A DNA stretch of 64,000 bases from Anthostomella pinea. Taxonomy: Eukaryota; Ascomycota; Sordariomycetes; Xylariales; Xylariaceae. A program made the position numbers and the translations under genes. Positions 33,391 through 44,200 of the stretch are shown piece after piece. The first letter of the stretch is position 1, and each line of letters starts with the position of its first letter. Under the pieces are notes generated by a model. The model made no database searches. It had not been told where the DNA came from and saw nothing but the letters and a program-made list of their open reading frames with translations. Where the stretch lies: positions 3,596,001-3,660,000 of the forward strand of contig CAUWAG010000012.1 in NCBI GenBank assembly GCA_963556695.1, written 5' to 3'.

Positions 33391-34233
33391 ATGGCGGGCA
33401 CCCTATCCCTCGAGAGCCTCCCCCTCCGATCATTCAATAAACTGGGCAACGAAATGCCTACCAAACCTGCTGTCGAAGTCGCTGGGGGACCTGTGTCTTC
33501 GATGAGAGGAGCGCTGGGGGCGGACATGCTGGATGATGGCGATGCCGCAAAGACGCACACGGAATCGAACACGACAGTAATAAGCTACAGCTGTGCCATC
33601 CTCTGGCGACGCTCAACACAAAAAGTCAACAGCTTTCCCATCCGTCTGACAACCGATAAAGTAAGGTAATATTTACACTCTAACATTGGAACTACAGCAA
33701 ATCCGCAATGATGAATTTGCGGGAGACGTCGCCGCCACTGCCGAAGCCCGGGCATTGATTCTCCCTGGATTGGAGCCTGTCCGCCGCACCCGTCGTGGTA
33801 CATTCAACGTGCAAGTGTGGCAGATTAAAGCCGGGTCTCTGATTATGAAGCCCTCGTTACCAATGTCAACAATTCCCACGTCACCAAGATCCGTTACGGA
33901 GTGTACAGACGAGACGTGATCGGCCACCATGATGATCCTCTTGCGCGTCGAGATCCCTGACAACTCGTTTGCCCAAAGACCGGAAAATGCGGGCTTCTTC
34001 TTCCCAATGAGGTGAAGTTCCCAGAATCGGAGGTCTACGGGTCATTAGTTATGAAGGACCGGGAAGTCACTCCATACAAGGGGTTCCAGAAGCACAACAA
34101 CCTGTCTGGTTCTTCAAGAAGCAAGGATCAGGACGATGACAATGATAAACAAGAGGGCGATGATGACCAAGAGGATGATGTTGGCCATGGTGAATCTGGC
34201 GCCGAGGAAGTGGCGGTGCACCGTGGCTCTTAG
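33391..34233 (+). pseudogene. unknown gene, probably decayed
   Basis: ATG 33391 has a good fungal context (CACCATGG) and opens MAGTLSLESLPLRSFNKLGN. A possible 121-nt intron (33577-33697) or a 37-nt one (33661-33697) joins in frame to QIRNDEFAGDVAATAEARAL. Coding signal then moves to another frame (SDYEALVTNVNNSHVTKIRY), meets a TGA, and continues LVCPKTGKCGLLLPNEVKF to an acidic end at 34233. The shifts suggest a pseudogene. No family is recognised. Transposon T starts 43 bp downstream. Confidence 0.3.
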
Positions 34234-34998
34234 CTCGATAATGTGGTCGGGAAAGCGCGCACAAAGGCCAACATGTACCATCCCCCCCATAGAAGTCGTA
34301 CACCCCCACTAGTCGTACAGCCAAACCCCACCATCACCACCAAAACACCCGCATGTTCACTAATACGCTTTCAGCCAGATACTGAAGCTATTCACAATAT
34401 AATTAGTGTTCCAGATAGCCCTGATCTTAAGGTTTTTCCCAATGCAAAATTTACCCCGCGGCGCCTACGTGATTGGCTGTTAATTACCCCGCATTTCCTA
34501 CTCCGAATGGCATATTTGCGGTCTTGCGCGGCTCTCATGAAGCCTTGTTCTATATTCAACGCAGCATTGTATAGCCGCCTAAAATGCCTCCCTATTCGTA
34601 TACGGAGGATCAGATGGCGAATGCCATCTTAGATATCACAGATGAGGGCCTCTTGCTGCGAAAAAGCGCTCAAAAACACGGCATTCCGGCTATGACGCTG
34701 TCTAATCGACTCAACGGTAGGCCTACGAGATCCGAAGCCCATATACAATAACAGAGACTCTCCTCTGTGCAGGAAACGACTATAACCAAATGGGTTTTAT
34801 TGCAAGAAAAGCTGGGCCTAGCCCCTTCACACTTCCTGGTCCGTGAGATCATCAAGAAGGTGTTGAAAGAAAAGGGGGATGAGGGCCCCCTAGGAGGCAC
34901 CTTCATGGCAGCCTTCAAGCGCCGCAACCCCCAGATCAAGACCTAGATTGGCAAAAGGATGGAAGCAGCACGCTTCAAGGGCTTTACGCCTGAGTCAG

Positions 34999-35003
34999 TT
35001 AAC
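34999..35003. repeat. left 5-bp target duplication of solo LTR
   Basis: TTAAC, repeated at 35218-35222. Confidence 0.9.
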
Positions 35004-35217
35004 TGTCACGGCGAGGGTACCGAGGAGCTGGGACATGGCCGGCAGCAAGCAGCTATTACTCTATTGACGAGAAAATCAAGACTAGAGAGGAAAGGAAGAG
35101 AGAGAGAGAGATAGGTACAGCGGGAGGTTGTCCCTTTAAGGGGATCCTCTGGTCAGATCCTTCCCTTATAGGGAAGTATCGGCTTGTCATGTGGGAAGGT
35201 CTGTGCAGGCCGTCACA
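35004..35217 (-). repeat. solo LTR inserted in transposon T
   Basis: A 214-bp LTR in reverse orientation (TGTCACGG start, CGTCACA end) with perfect TTAAC duplications. Removing it and one duplication restores the transposase reading SVNWFFEI across the site, so the insertion came after the transposon. Confidence 0.95.
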
Positions 35218-35222
35218 TTAAC
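35218..35222. repeat. right 5-bp target duplication of solo LTR
   Basis: TTAAC, identical to 34999-35003. Confidence 0.9.
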
Positions 35223-36106
35223 TGGTTTTTTGAAATTCTCAAAGACTACGGCTGGGTGAAGCCAAAGAACACCTATAATGTCGATAAGGGCGGCATTATG
35301 TCGGGTTTTGGTAGCTCTACCTACCCCTTTAATGCCGAAAAAAATCTAATTAGATTCACAGGCATCGACTCTCTCGTTCTGGGTAGTTCTGCTACAAAGA
35401 AGGCCTTTTTGAAGAGCCCTCAGGGCCGTAGCTGGACCTCCTTTATCGAGACCATCTCAGCAACTAGAAAAATCCTGAAACCAGGCATTATCTTCAAGGG
35501 AAAGGACCTCCAAGCCCAGTAGTTCATCAAGGAGTTGTGAAAGACCGCAGATTGGCATTATATATGCGCAGAAAACGGCTGGACTTCGAATAACATCGCT
35601 TGCAAGTGGCTAGAAGATGTTTTCCTCCCATAGACGGACGAGATACGAGGAGGAGACCAGTATGACGCGATTCTTTTAATACTAGATGGCCATAAGAGCC
35701 ACACCTCCGTACGTATATGATTTTTCCTTATTTTATTTAGACTTCCTTTGATTTTTCCCGATTTATCATGATTTGACGCGTGTTAATAGGACGAATTCAT
35801 GATCATGTGTTATTTTAACAACATATTGCTCTGTTTCTTCCCTTCGTATACTAGTCACGGCATGCAACCTCTAGATAACGGGCCTTATAATGCCCTAAAG
35901 GCCTACTACCAGAAATTTCTCTCCGAGTTGAATTCCTTGACGGATGCCTTGCCTGTTGATAAGATCAAGTTCATCCGATGCTATAGCAAGGCCAGAACTT
36001 CTGTTTTCACTAAACAAAACATCCTCGCGGGCTTCAAGGTCACTGTATGTTATCCTATCAGCCGCAGGAAGTGCTTACAGCACTCAGAGATACAAGAGAA
36101 GATTGA

Positions 36107-36656
36107 TTAATTGATTGTATTTATCGTGGGTGCAGTCCCTCAACAGGGCAAACCACGCCTCTCAGAGCCATTGCATCGCAAGGTTGTAGAGGTTTCAGTC
36201 TAGATACATTCAGATCCGTGCACGAGCCTATCCTCGTTGTAGCGGTACCAATCTGGAGTGTCCAGGTAGTTTTAGTCAATACCCAAGTACGATTCTGTCA
36301 GAAAAACCTCCTATCTAGTGACAAAGCGACCCAGTAAACCTCAGTCCTCTGGTGTACACATCGTACCAGTAGCCGTTCAATATATGTCGCATTGATGGGT
36401 GAAATAGGTGTTTATTATCTACTAGCGAGGGAAACCATAAGGGGAAAACCTTACAGGAGTGGGTATTATAGAGACAAGCTGCTTGGCTATCGGGCTCTGC
36501 AATAATGGGGCCTCTCCACTGTCGTATGCTGGTTATTGACTTGTATAAGCCGGGTCAGAAGGGGGCCATAGCAGGATTCAAACCCACTTGTTCTCGTCGC
36601 CCACCACAGAAATGAGAACACAACCAGGCGCATTTAACCATTGCGCCATACGGCCA
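36107..36656 (-). mobile_element. SINE copy B (tRNA-headed, full length)
   Basis: On the minus strand a tRNA-like head (36655-36564) is followed by a body shared with copy A and a short CAAT-type tail at 36107-36130. It is about 550 bp. The 3' end resembles that of the full-length LINE, suggesting that this element borrows LINE reverse transcriptase. The sequence outside the head (36657-36667) is the target duplication found beside the tail of copy A. Confidence 0.78.
36564..36655 (-). promoter_or_regulatory. tRNA-like head with A and B boxes (RNA polymerase III promoter)
   Basis: The 5' GGCCGTA can pair with 3' TATGGCC (one G-U). The D-arm is GCGC..GCGC around AATGGTTAAAT, with A-box-like TGGCGCAATGG. 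A long anticodon-arm-like stem GTTCTC..GAGAAC has an oversized loop. The T-arm holds GGTTTGAATCC (B box). The loop is too long for a normal tRNA, so this is a SINE head rather than a tRNA gene. Confidence 0.65.
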
Positions 36657-36667
36657 GGAGCTACATT
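36657..36667. repeat. target duplication next to SINE B head
   Basis: Reverse complement of AATGTAGCTCC at 23833-23843 (10 bp certain; the 11th base is shared with the tail repeat in copy A). Confidence 0.8.
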
Positions 36668-36934
36668 AAAATGGGCTTCCCATTGAGTTTCCTATCCTTC
36701 AGCATGAGATGTTGGCAGGTGCTACATATCTTCCAACAAAAGAAGGATACCGTTGGTAGTGTGTGTGGGAAGTGCAGGTGGTTAAGAAGCCTGGCTAGAA
36801 GCCCGACAGCTAGCCAAGCCCCTTAGAGAGGCTCCAGTCACGCCAGGCCTAATACATGCAACTCTTACCCACGACGTAGGCAATGCTATGAAATTAAATG
36901 ATTATAATCTCTAAATCCCCGGTCCGATTTCATC

Positions 36935-37201
36935 TCAACTCTTGCAGCTCATTATGTACAAATTATGCTTGGCGCATACATCACAATGCGGCCCTTGTCC
37001 ATCGCATTTCTTAAACCCTCGTTTCTTACAGTGATCGCAACGAGCTGCAAGAGCTTGTATGTGTTCGGATGTTGCTTGTCAACATTTTCTCTTCTCCTTT
37101 CGGCATCTCGTACAACTGGGATCAGTTCCATCAGGACCTCTATCGAACACATGTAGCCGGTACCCTTTCCTCCCGACACAAAAAGCGGACAAAGCAGACT
37201 T
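36935..37201 (-). pseudogene. gene fragment with two cysteine clusters
   Basis: One minus-strand frame reads DPSCTRCRKEKRKC, a TGA, then CDHCKKRGFKKC and CDVCAKHNLY. These resemble Zn2Cys6-type or related paired zinc clusters (CxxC-x6/7-C repeated). Upstream (37364-37398) a CAA/TTG repeat could have coded polyglutamine. Stops at both ends and inside make it a relic. Whether it was a regulator or a transposon protein is unclear. Confidence 0.4.
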
Positions 37202-37363
37202 CTACCGTCTGGATCGAAGCATCAAAATACGACAGCTCGGTAACGGCGTTGGTGGACACCTTGGAAACTACGCTGGTGGCCACCATTCCGTTCCCTTGCT
37301 TCTCAGCGGGAGTAGAACACAGCGACTGGTGCGGCGCCCGCAATGCGAGGAGGCAGAGGGAGG

Positions 37364-37364
37364 G

Positions 37365-37398
<34 letters not shown>
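37364..37398 (+). repeat. (GTT)n trinucleotide repeat
   Basis: About 12 units. On the minus strand it reads (CAA)n, and any polyglutamine reading is part of a relic. Confidence 0.95.
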
Positions 37399-37548
37399 AG
37401 CATTTAACGCCGGGGGGACTGCCGCGTAGCGGCGTCAACCAGGGGCTCCAAGAGGCCGCTCAGGCGTGCTAGGCTAGGTCTTCTATGCACATACACTGCC
37501 CATCTAGCAGGTCAAGTCCGTAAACAGCCACCACACTTAAGCGGCGGA

Positions 37549-37752
37549 TCACACCGTGTCCCCCCTCTTCCGGGTGAAGGGAAGTATCAGCTGGGGTCCC
37601 AAATGTTTAGTTTTCAGGGCGCATATGTAGGTATTGCCGAAGTAGTTGGGTACGTCGTTGTAGTCCTCGGAGTAGTGGGGCTGGACGCTGTAATTCTGGT
37701 CCGGGAAGAAGGTAACAGCAACCTGCTGCTCCTGGTAGTTGAACGACGACAT
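37549..37752 (-). CDS. hypothetical short ORF (67 aa)
   Basis: From ATG 37752 the frame reads MSSFNYQEQQVAVTFFPDQN, then NYFGNTYICALKTKH, to a stop at 37549. Composition is protein-like (tyrosine, glutamine and asparagine rich), but there is no known domain and the length is short. It could be a first exon. Confidence 0.3.
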   Translation of the reverse strand: MSSFNYQEQQVAVTFFPDQNYSVQPHYSEDYNDVPNYFGNTYICALKTKHLGPQLILPFTRKRGDTV

Positions 37753-37865
37753 AATCAAGAAAATGTAGTTACAATTGTCACAACTAAGGAGAGGAGATAG
37801 AGGGTGTGAAGTGGGAGAACAATGGTAATAATGGTGAATATCGGTGGAAGGTAGAAGCATAATAG

Positions 37866-38010
37866 CGGGTAGTCAAGAGGTCTGCCCAAAAAGAATGAGA
37901 AGCAAGATCAAGATCGTGATGATAATGTAATCCTGAAAGGTAAGGTAAAGACACGCTACCGGGCAGTCGAGAGGTCTGGCCAAGAAGTATTAGGAGCAAG
38001 ATCAAAAAGA
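37866..38010. repeat. two diverged direct repeats of about 45 bp
   Basis: 37866-37915 and 37961-38010 share GGGYAGTC, GAGGTCTG, CCAA and AGCAAGATCAA in the same order. The unit is purine-rich on the plus strand. Confidence 0.6.
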
Positions 38011-38345
38011 TGCAGTAGTGAGAAACGAGGAGGATCGCTTTTTATATGTGTGGTGTTAAGAAAATGGTGTGGGTCGAGGTGAGAAAGAGGGTTGAACTTG
38101 GGTGGATTGTGCTCAAATGGTTGAGCCAGATAGGGTGGACCAAAGATGGCTGGGACAAGTAGATATCTGAGGCACGTAACTAGTGCAATTAAAGATAGAT
38201 CAGAGTTTTCTCTACCACTGATTATATACTCAGATAATAATAAATAAATAAGTAATTAAATAAAATAAAACGAGTTATAAGTAAATAGACTTTGAGTAAA
38301 AAATATCAAAAAGAGGCAAAATAAATACCTAAGGCATAAAACTAG
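38011..38345. other. AT-rich intergenic sequence
   Basis: No gene. A/T content rises sharply after 38.2 kb up to the copia fragment. Confidence 0.5.
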
Positions 38346-39002
38346 CTCTTGATTTTCTCTAAAAATAGTGCTTATTTTTTGTGCAGTTTCTGAATTCGAT
38401 TGTAGAAGCTATTGTCGAGTTCATAGGTTTGTTTCCCTGTTGTCGTTAGATCTGAGAGCATCCACACGCCATTATATTGTTTGTGTTGGATAATTTCATT
38501 GTCTTCGTTTCTGTCATTCGGATCGAGATTAACTTCGATGGTTTGGCTTGGTTCGAGAGTTGTTTGTTTCTTCTCGTATTTCTTTTGTGCAATATTCGGA
38601 ATCTCTGGTTGTGGTATAATTCCCTTTTTCTGAACGAGGAGGTCAAGAAGACCTAGGGAGTCTGTCTTCAATTGGAACTCATGGTCCCATTCGGGCCATT
38701 CTCTTGTTTCCGACAGTGATGCTAAAAAGTCTGCTTTCTCAGACTCTCGAAAGGTTAAAAGGACAGATATCTTAGATATACAGGATAGATAGGGTTTGTC
38801 AAAGGGATTGGCGATGAGACTGTTAATTGTCAGATTTGAACCAATCATGAGGTTGAAGTGTGTGTGTGTATTCTGTGTGTCTGGAGTGTCCTTGTGCGAC
38901 CGTGGCAGTTTTGTGCCAGAGGGGGCTGGATCGGGACGGAACAACTAGGTTCCGGTGTCTACCTATTAAGGTGCCCTTTGTGCTCACCTTTAATCCAACA
39001 CA
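38346..39002 (-). mobile_element. copia-like fragment, left copy
   Basis: On the minus strand it begins TGTTGGATTAAAGG at 39002, as a copia LTR would, and soon enters a gag-like frame (ETREWPEWDHEFQLKTDSLG, then KYEKKQTTLEPSQTIEVN; frame to 38372). It closely matches 44690-45342 in the same orientation. The pair flanks the LINE-gypsy unit. It is cut at 38346, well inside gag. Confidence 0.7.
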
Positions 39003-39041
39003 CACTTATGCCCTCCCGAACTGTCCAACTAGACTTACCAA

Positions 39042-39304
39042 CATGGAACTTGAAGACGTGGAGATCACATCAGAAATGACCCTAGATGAATTCGAATTCC
39101 AGACCGGCCGCCGCCCAGTTAATGCACGCATATCAAAAAAACGGTCTCAATGAGTCCGGCCAAGTCACATGGCTCGTTTCGTTCACCGAGAAAGTAGGAA
39201 CCTTTAGAATCTTCAGCCTCTATTCAAGGTCTAGGCTTATTGAGAAGAAAAGCCCTCCCTTACAACATAACCCAGGATGCCAAGGTTGGCACCCTGCACG
39301 GCGG
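39042..39304 (+). pseudogene. LINE ORF1 N-terminal part, cut by gypsy LTR
   Basis: The frame reads MTLDEFEFQTGRRPVNARIS, then after a shift at an A-run (near 39144) GQVTWLVSFTEKVG, and LQHNPGCQGWHPARR, the first zinc knuckle of a Tad-type ORF1. It stops at GGCGG 39300-39304 against the gypsy LTR. The frame would continue without a break into CARPSRCERCGK at 14713 (minus), which lies against the other LTR of the same family with the same GGCGG. Confidence 0.75.
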
Positions 39305-39527
39305 TGTGACGGCTGTGGCGGCCTGCACAGACCTTCCCACATGACAAGTGGATACCTCCTAATAGGGGAAGGATCTGACCAGAGGATCCCCTTAAAGGGG
39401 CAACCTCCCACTGTACCTATCTCTCTCTCTCTCTTCCTTTCCTCTCTAGTCTTGATATTCTCGTCAATAGAGTAATAGCTGCTTGCTGCCGGCCATGTCC
39501 CAGCTCCTCAGTACGCTCGCCGTGACA
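39305..39527 (+). repeat. 5' LTR of gypsy copy 2
   Basis: The LTR family sequence, extended by a 9-bp duplication of its first bases (TGTGACGGC then TGTGGCGGC), giving 223 instead of 214 bp. The end is CGTGACA. The five bases before it are GGCGG. Confidence 0.88.
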
Positions 39528-39960
39528 TAATATCAAGACTCCTCCATACCAGATCAGAAGCCTTGTCTTCAGATCACCACTGCAAGGAGTTTTGCCTCTA
39601 GCAGTGACAGGTACAGACAGTGTCTCCGAACACCCACCTACCCCAAGACTTTATTATACACCTACCATTATCACTGATTCCGTCCAACACACCGTGACAA
39701 TGAGTACCATTATTATTCAAAAATATCAGGATAGTTCTGAAGGGACTGAAAGACCAGCCTAACCTACCCAAATATCCTATAACACCAATAACCTTTCGCC
39801 AAAGAAAGAACCAAAGAAAGAGAGAACTAAGGCACAAGGGGGCCAGAGCAAGCCAAACACGCGATCAAAGGCCGCTTTGACCCACAACAAATCTCCCTCA
39901 AACTCTTCATCGGCTCCATCTTCTTTCAGGACCACATTCTAGGACCCACAGACCCAGCCC

Positions 39961-41163
39961 ATGGCACCAATCATGAGCGGTGATCTGGGCCGATCAGACG
40001 ACCCCTTGCTCTTCAACCTGGATACGCTTACGACAGAGCAGCTAGCCAGACTGCAAACCGAACTACACATCCGGATCCCGAGGTCTGAGCCACCAAGGCC
40101 CACAACAGAACGACAGTCTGTGCATTTCAGCACACCACAAGAAGAACAAGCCTTTCCTTCCTTGGAAACAGGTTCTCCACACATAACGACCCCTAGGTGG
40201 GACTCCTCAGCTTCTATGGCATTAACCTCAAATGCCATGCGACATTCCATCAAGCTGGCAGACCCTGCAAAGCTGAGTAACGGTCAAAACCCAACCTTTG
40301 AACAGTGGAAGAACAGTACCCAACGCAAGCTACGGACCAACTGGTGGCTCTTCCCTACAAAAGAATCAAAGTTTGATTGGCTTTGTACACTAATAGAAGG
40401 TGATACAGCTATAGTATTGGAACCATTCATTTCTAAAGAGAACACCGAGTCACTTACTATCATTAAAGAGGTGTATGACCTTCTCCCGTCCTCTTACAGC
40501 AATCCCGATGCAGCTGCTCAAGCCAGGGATCAGCTCCATGATCTATGGATGGAACCAGTGCAAGACTTCTACTCCTTTTGTTCCACATGGGTTCTCTTAG
40601 CCAGCAAGGCAGGCCTGTCCCGGACAGAATAGAAGTATGAACTGAACCGAAAGCTGACACCACCCCTGAGGATACAAGTGATGGCTTCTTACCTTGACTC
40701 TAACGTTTCTTTTAACCAATTTCGGAACATCTGTTCTAGCAATGCTCAACAGCTTGCAGAGATTGAACGGGTCAAGAAGCAGCGCCAAAGCTTCTTAAAA
40801 GCTTCCTCCCGCTATACCATCACTGCGGCACCTGGACACCAACAGTTCATCAGAAGCCTACCAACCCAAGCTTTGTCCAACCAAGCGATTGACACTACCT
40901 TCCAACCAGCAAGAGCATCACCTGATCAGAAGACTCCCCGTCTCTCTGCAGTCCCTGAAAGGAAGCACATTCACCAATCACACACACCCCACAAGGCAGA
41001 AAGTGTCACATGCTACTTGTGTAGCAAAGAGGGTCATATTGCTCCCAAGTGTCTAGACAAAAGAACTCCTTATGTACATTTTTTAGAAGAAAACAATGAG
41101 ACCTCTTCTGGTCTGACCCAGGATATTACTTCTGACAGCGGGTCAGAAAACTCAAGGGCCTAG
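39961..41163 (+). pseudogene. gypsy Gag
   Basis: A single frame of 400 codons is interrupted once by TAG at 40630-40632, where E-W-K would be expected (TGG to TAG). The N-terminal part is capsid-like (FEQWKNSTQRKL, FISKENTESLTIIKEVYDLL). The C-terminus has one zinc knuckle CYLCSKEGHIAPKC near 41010. Gag packages element RNA into particles. Confidence 0.82.
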
Positions 41164-41289
41164 GGAAAGTCTCTCACCTAGGCCTCCAATGTACTATCAA
41201 TCAACTGGCTCACCACTCCCTTGAAATTCCATCACTTTAATCAGACCTCACTGGCTTGATAGGCGGCAGTACCTTTGTGATGACTGCAA

Positions 41290-44200
41290 CCATCCGGTAG
41301 AATGGAATTGCAGTGCGTGTAAAAGTTTTGATTGATACCGGAGCAGAGGTTTATCTTTTAGGCAGCCGTTCAATCATGAGACCCTTGGCTCAACGATAGG
41401 AACTCCCTCAAAGACATTTTGATGAGCCTGCCACCCTGAATGGCTTTGGCAAGGGGCATTCACAGGTTGTTAACACAGCGGTTGCAGCAAATTTCCAGAT
41501 TCAGGGAAGAACCTTCCGGGAAGCCCTTATCTTAGAAACAGAGTTTGGACCCAGCAAGAACTTTGACCTTATTGTTGGCAAGCGGTTTTTGGCTATTCAC
41601 AACCTCTTACCAGACTGCCGGCGGAACTGTCTATATTTCCCACCAGAACTACCTTTCCTTACCAACTGGAAGACTGACATCACCAACCCAGCTCGCCAGT
41701 GGTTAAGACAACGGGCTATTAATCCTCAGGCCCAGCAAGACATTCTCTATAGGGATTCACAGTGGGAAGAACAAAAGAAACGCCCACAGAAGATACTACA
41801 ACGCCCTCAAGTACTGGCTACATGGGCAAGAGACCATCATCAGTCCTTGCAGGCTATGAAAGACCAGCTAGCAGGACGGGACCGCCCGGTATCCTTGCAA
41901 AAGACTTCGCTACGCTAGGCTGTTCATCCCAAGGTTAGCAAAGACGCAATAATGAACGTTCTGGGCGCGGATATCCACCTAGTCCAGGAAGTACCTTCTT
42001 TAGACAGGCTAGTCACCGTCAGAAGGGGCAACATCAACGACACAGCTACGGAAATATGTTCTCCTTTTCGGTATATGAGCTTGATCAAGCTATTGATTAC
42101 TCTATTGATAAAGAGGACTTAGAGACTCAGCACCTGCTACGCAGCAGGCTTCCCCCAGAGGCACAAGATTTTATGGATGTATTTTCCAAGACAGAAAGCA
42201 ACGAGCTACCCCCTTTCCGCAAGGATATTGACCACAAGATCGAGCTCAAGCCAGGGGCTAAGACTCTTCGTCTGCACTCCTTATATAGCATGAAGGCCGA
42301 CCACCTTATTGCCCTTAAGCAATATCTGACGGAACATTTAAGCAATATCTGACGGAACATTTGCGCAAGGAATGGATTGTTCCCAGTGGAGCAGAGTATG
42401 GGTCCCCTGTTCTCTTTGTCAAAAAGCCAAATGGAGGCTTGCGTTTCTGTGTTGACTACCGCGAGCTCAATGCTTAGTCAAAAAAGGACCGCTACCCACT
42501 GCCATTAATCAGCGAAACTTTGGAACGTCTATCTAGCGCTAAGCTGTTCACCAAGCTGGATATTAGGGCGGCTTTCCACCAAATCCGCATGGATCCAGCC
42601 TCTGAAGATCTCACGACCTTCCGCACGCGCTTTGGTCAGTACAAGTACAAAGTGCTCCCTTTTGGACTTTGTAACGGCCCAAGTACCTTCTAGCGATATA
42701 TCAACAAGGCCTTGTTCCCATATCTGGACGAGTTCTGTACAGCCTATGTGGACGATATCCTGATCTTCTCTGCAGACCCATTGGAACACTGGGACCATGT
42801 CCGCAAGGTCCTCTAAAAGCTCCGGGAAGCTGGCCTCCAGGCTGACATCAAGAAGAGCGAGTTTGTTGTCATATCAACAAAATTCCTAAGATATATAATA
42901 TCAACCAGTGGCATATCAGTTGATCAAGCCAAGATTGCCGCCATGAGGGACTGGGAAGAGCCTAAGACTATCAAAGAATTACAGTCTTTCTTGGGATTCT
43001 GTAATTTCTACCAGCAATTCATAGACAGTTTTAGCAGGATAGCTAAACCTCTTTACTGTCTCATTGTAGCAACCAAGTACCTATGGACTAAAGAACAGCA
43101 GAGAGCCTTTGATAACCTAAAGGATGCCTTATGCTCAGCTCCCTTGCTCTTATATTTCAAGGAAGCAGCTCCTACCAAGCTGGAAACAGACGCTTCAGAT
43201 GGTATAATCTCAACAGCCCGATCCCAACAGGATGAGCAAGACAATTGGCATCCAGTGGCCTATTTGTCGCAAACTATGAATATAACAGAGTACAACTATC
43301 CCATCTATGACAAGGAAGTACTGGCAATTGTCTATGCCATGCGAGAATAGAACCACATGCTCACTGCCCTTCAGCATCCCCTTCCTGTTTTCATAGATCA
43401 TCAGGCACTCCAGTACTTTGTCACTAAATGACAGCTCAATTCCCGACAAGCAGCCTGGAGTGAGGATATCTCGGGCCTGGACTTCACCATTTCTTACCGT
43501 CCAGGTAGGGAGAACCTGATAGCTGATACTCTATCACAGAAAGCCATAGATCTGGCTACACAGAAGGCCATCAAAGATAAAAGTCGCCACCAGATCCTCC
43601 TACCTGTTAAAAGGTTTAATGGACCCGTTGCCCTGCCTGTGACCGACCCGTCACCTAGTGCAGAGGACAACCTGGTATGTGCCATTGTGGCCACCTTGGA
43701 AGCCAACAACCAGGACCCTGACAGTTCTCTAGAGGGTGTTCAGCTTATTGATGCCATCTTGACAGCCAACCGCTCTTCAGAGACCTTGCTTCTTGAGTGT
43801 GAAAGAGCCAAACACAGTCAGCAGGGTTACAGTCTTGTTGATGGCTTGTTGCTGAAAGAGGGACGCCTCATGGTGCCTGATAAGGGGCACCTACACACAC
43901 GACTTTGTGATGAGATTCACAGACTACCTTCCCGTGCACACCCTGGTCGTAACAAGATGCGTGCCTTAGTAGCAGAGCGTTATTTCTGGCCAGGTATGGG
44001 TGCTTTTATAGACCACTATTGCGCTCATTGCCCAGAATGTGGCAGAGGCCGTAATTCCCGTCTCAAGCCAGCCGGCTTGCTACAACCTCTGCTTATACCG
44101 GATCGTCCTTGGCAACATGTCTCTATGGACTTCAAGACTATGCTAAAGACAAGCTAGGCTATGACACGATCTATGTGGTGATAGACCGACTAGGCAAACG

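Larger units (their letters stand above)
34276..36106 (+). mobile_element. pogo-like transposon T, left (5') part
   Basis: It starts with the same terminal sequence as 22782-22856, here reading inward from TA 34276-34277, and contains the 5' three quarters of a transposase gene. A solo LTR interrupts it (35004-35217). It ends at about 36106, where the tail of SINE B begins. The C-terminal part missing here is present at 22782-23288. Confidence 0.82.
34584..36106 (+). pseudogene. transposase N-terminal and DDE part (element T)
   Basis: ATG 34584 starts MPPYSYTEDQMANAILDI with a psq-like HTH (KHGIPAMTLSNRLNGRPT). After the LTR insertion it resumes NWFFEILKDYGWVKPKNTYN (the family has FDE near here; this copy has VDKGGIMSGF), then ILLILDGHKSHTS (second acidic residue). 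An 82-bp intron-like insertion (35709-35790, GTACGT..TAG) follows, then DEFM and HGMQPLDNGPYNALK (third acidic residue). Stops are TAA in HIQ-stop-QR, TAG after KT, TAG after LQAQ and TAG in LP-stop-TDE; most fit CAA/CAG or TGG mutated as in RIP. It ends SEIQEKI at the SINE. Confidence 0.78.

Noticed and set aside
36564..36655. a functional tRNA gene
   Set aside because: Acceptor, D and T arms resemble tRNA, but the anticodon-arm loop is far too long and the sequence is joined to a repeated body and tail, so it is a SINE head.
37140..37403. polyglutamine protein (minus-strand ORF)
   Set aside because: The frame is created by a (CAA)n microsatellite and has no conserved sequence around it.
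38860..39153. 97-codon plus-strand ORF as a gene
   Set aside because: Its N-terminal half is antisense to the copia fragment. Only the end is LINE ORF1.
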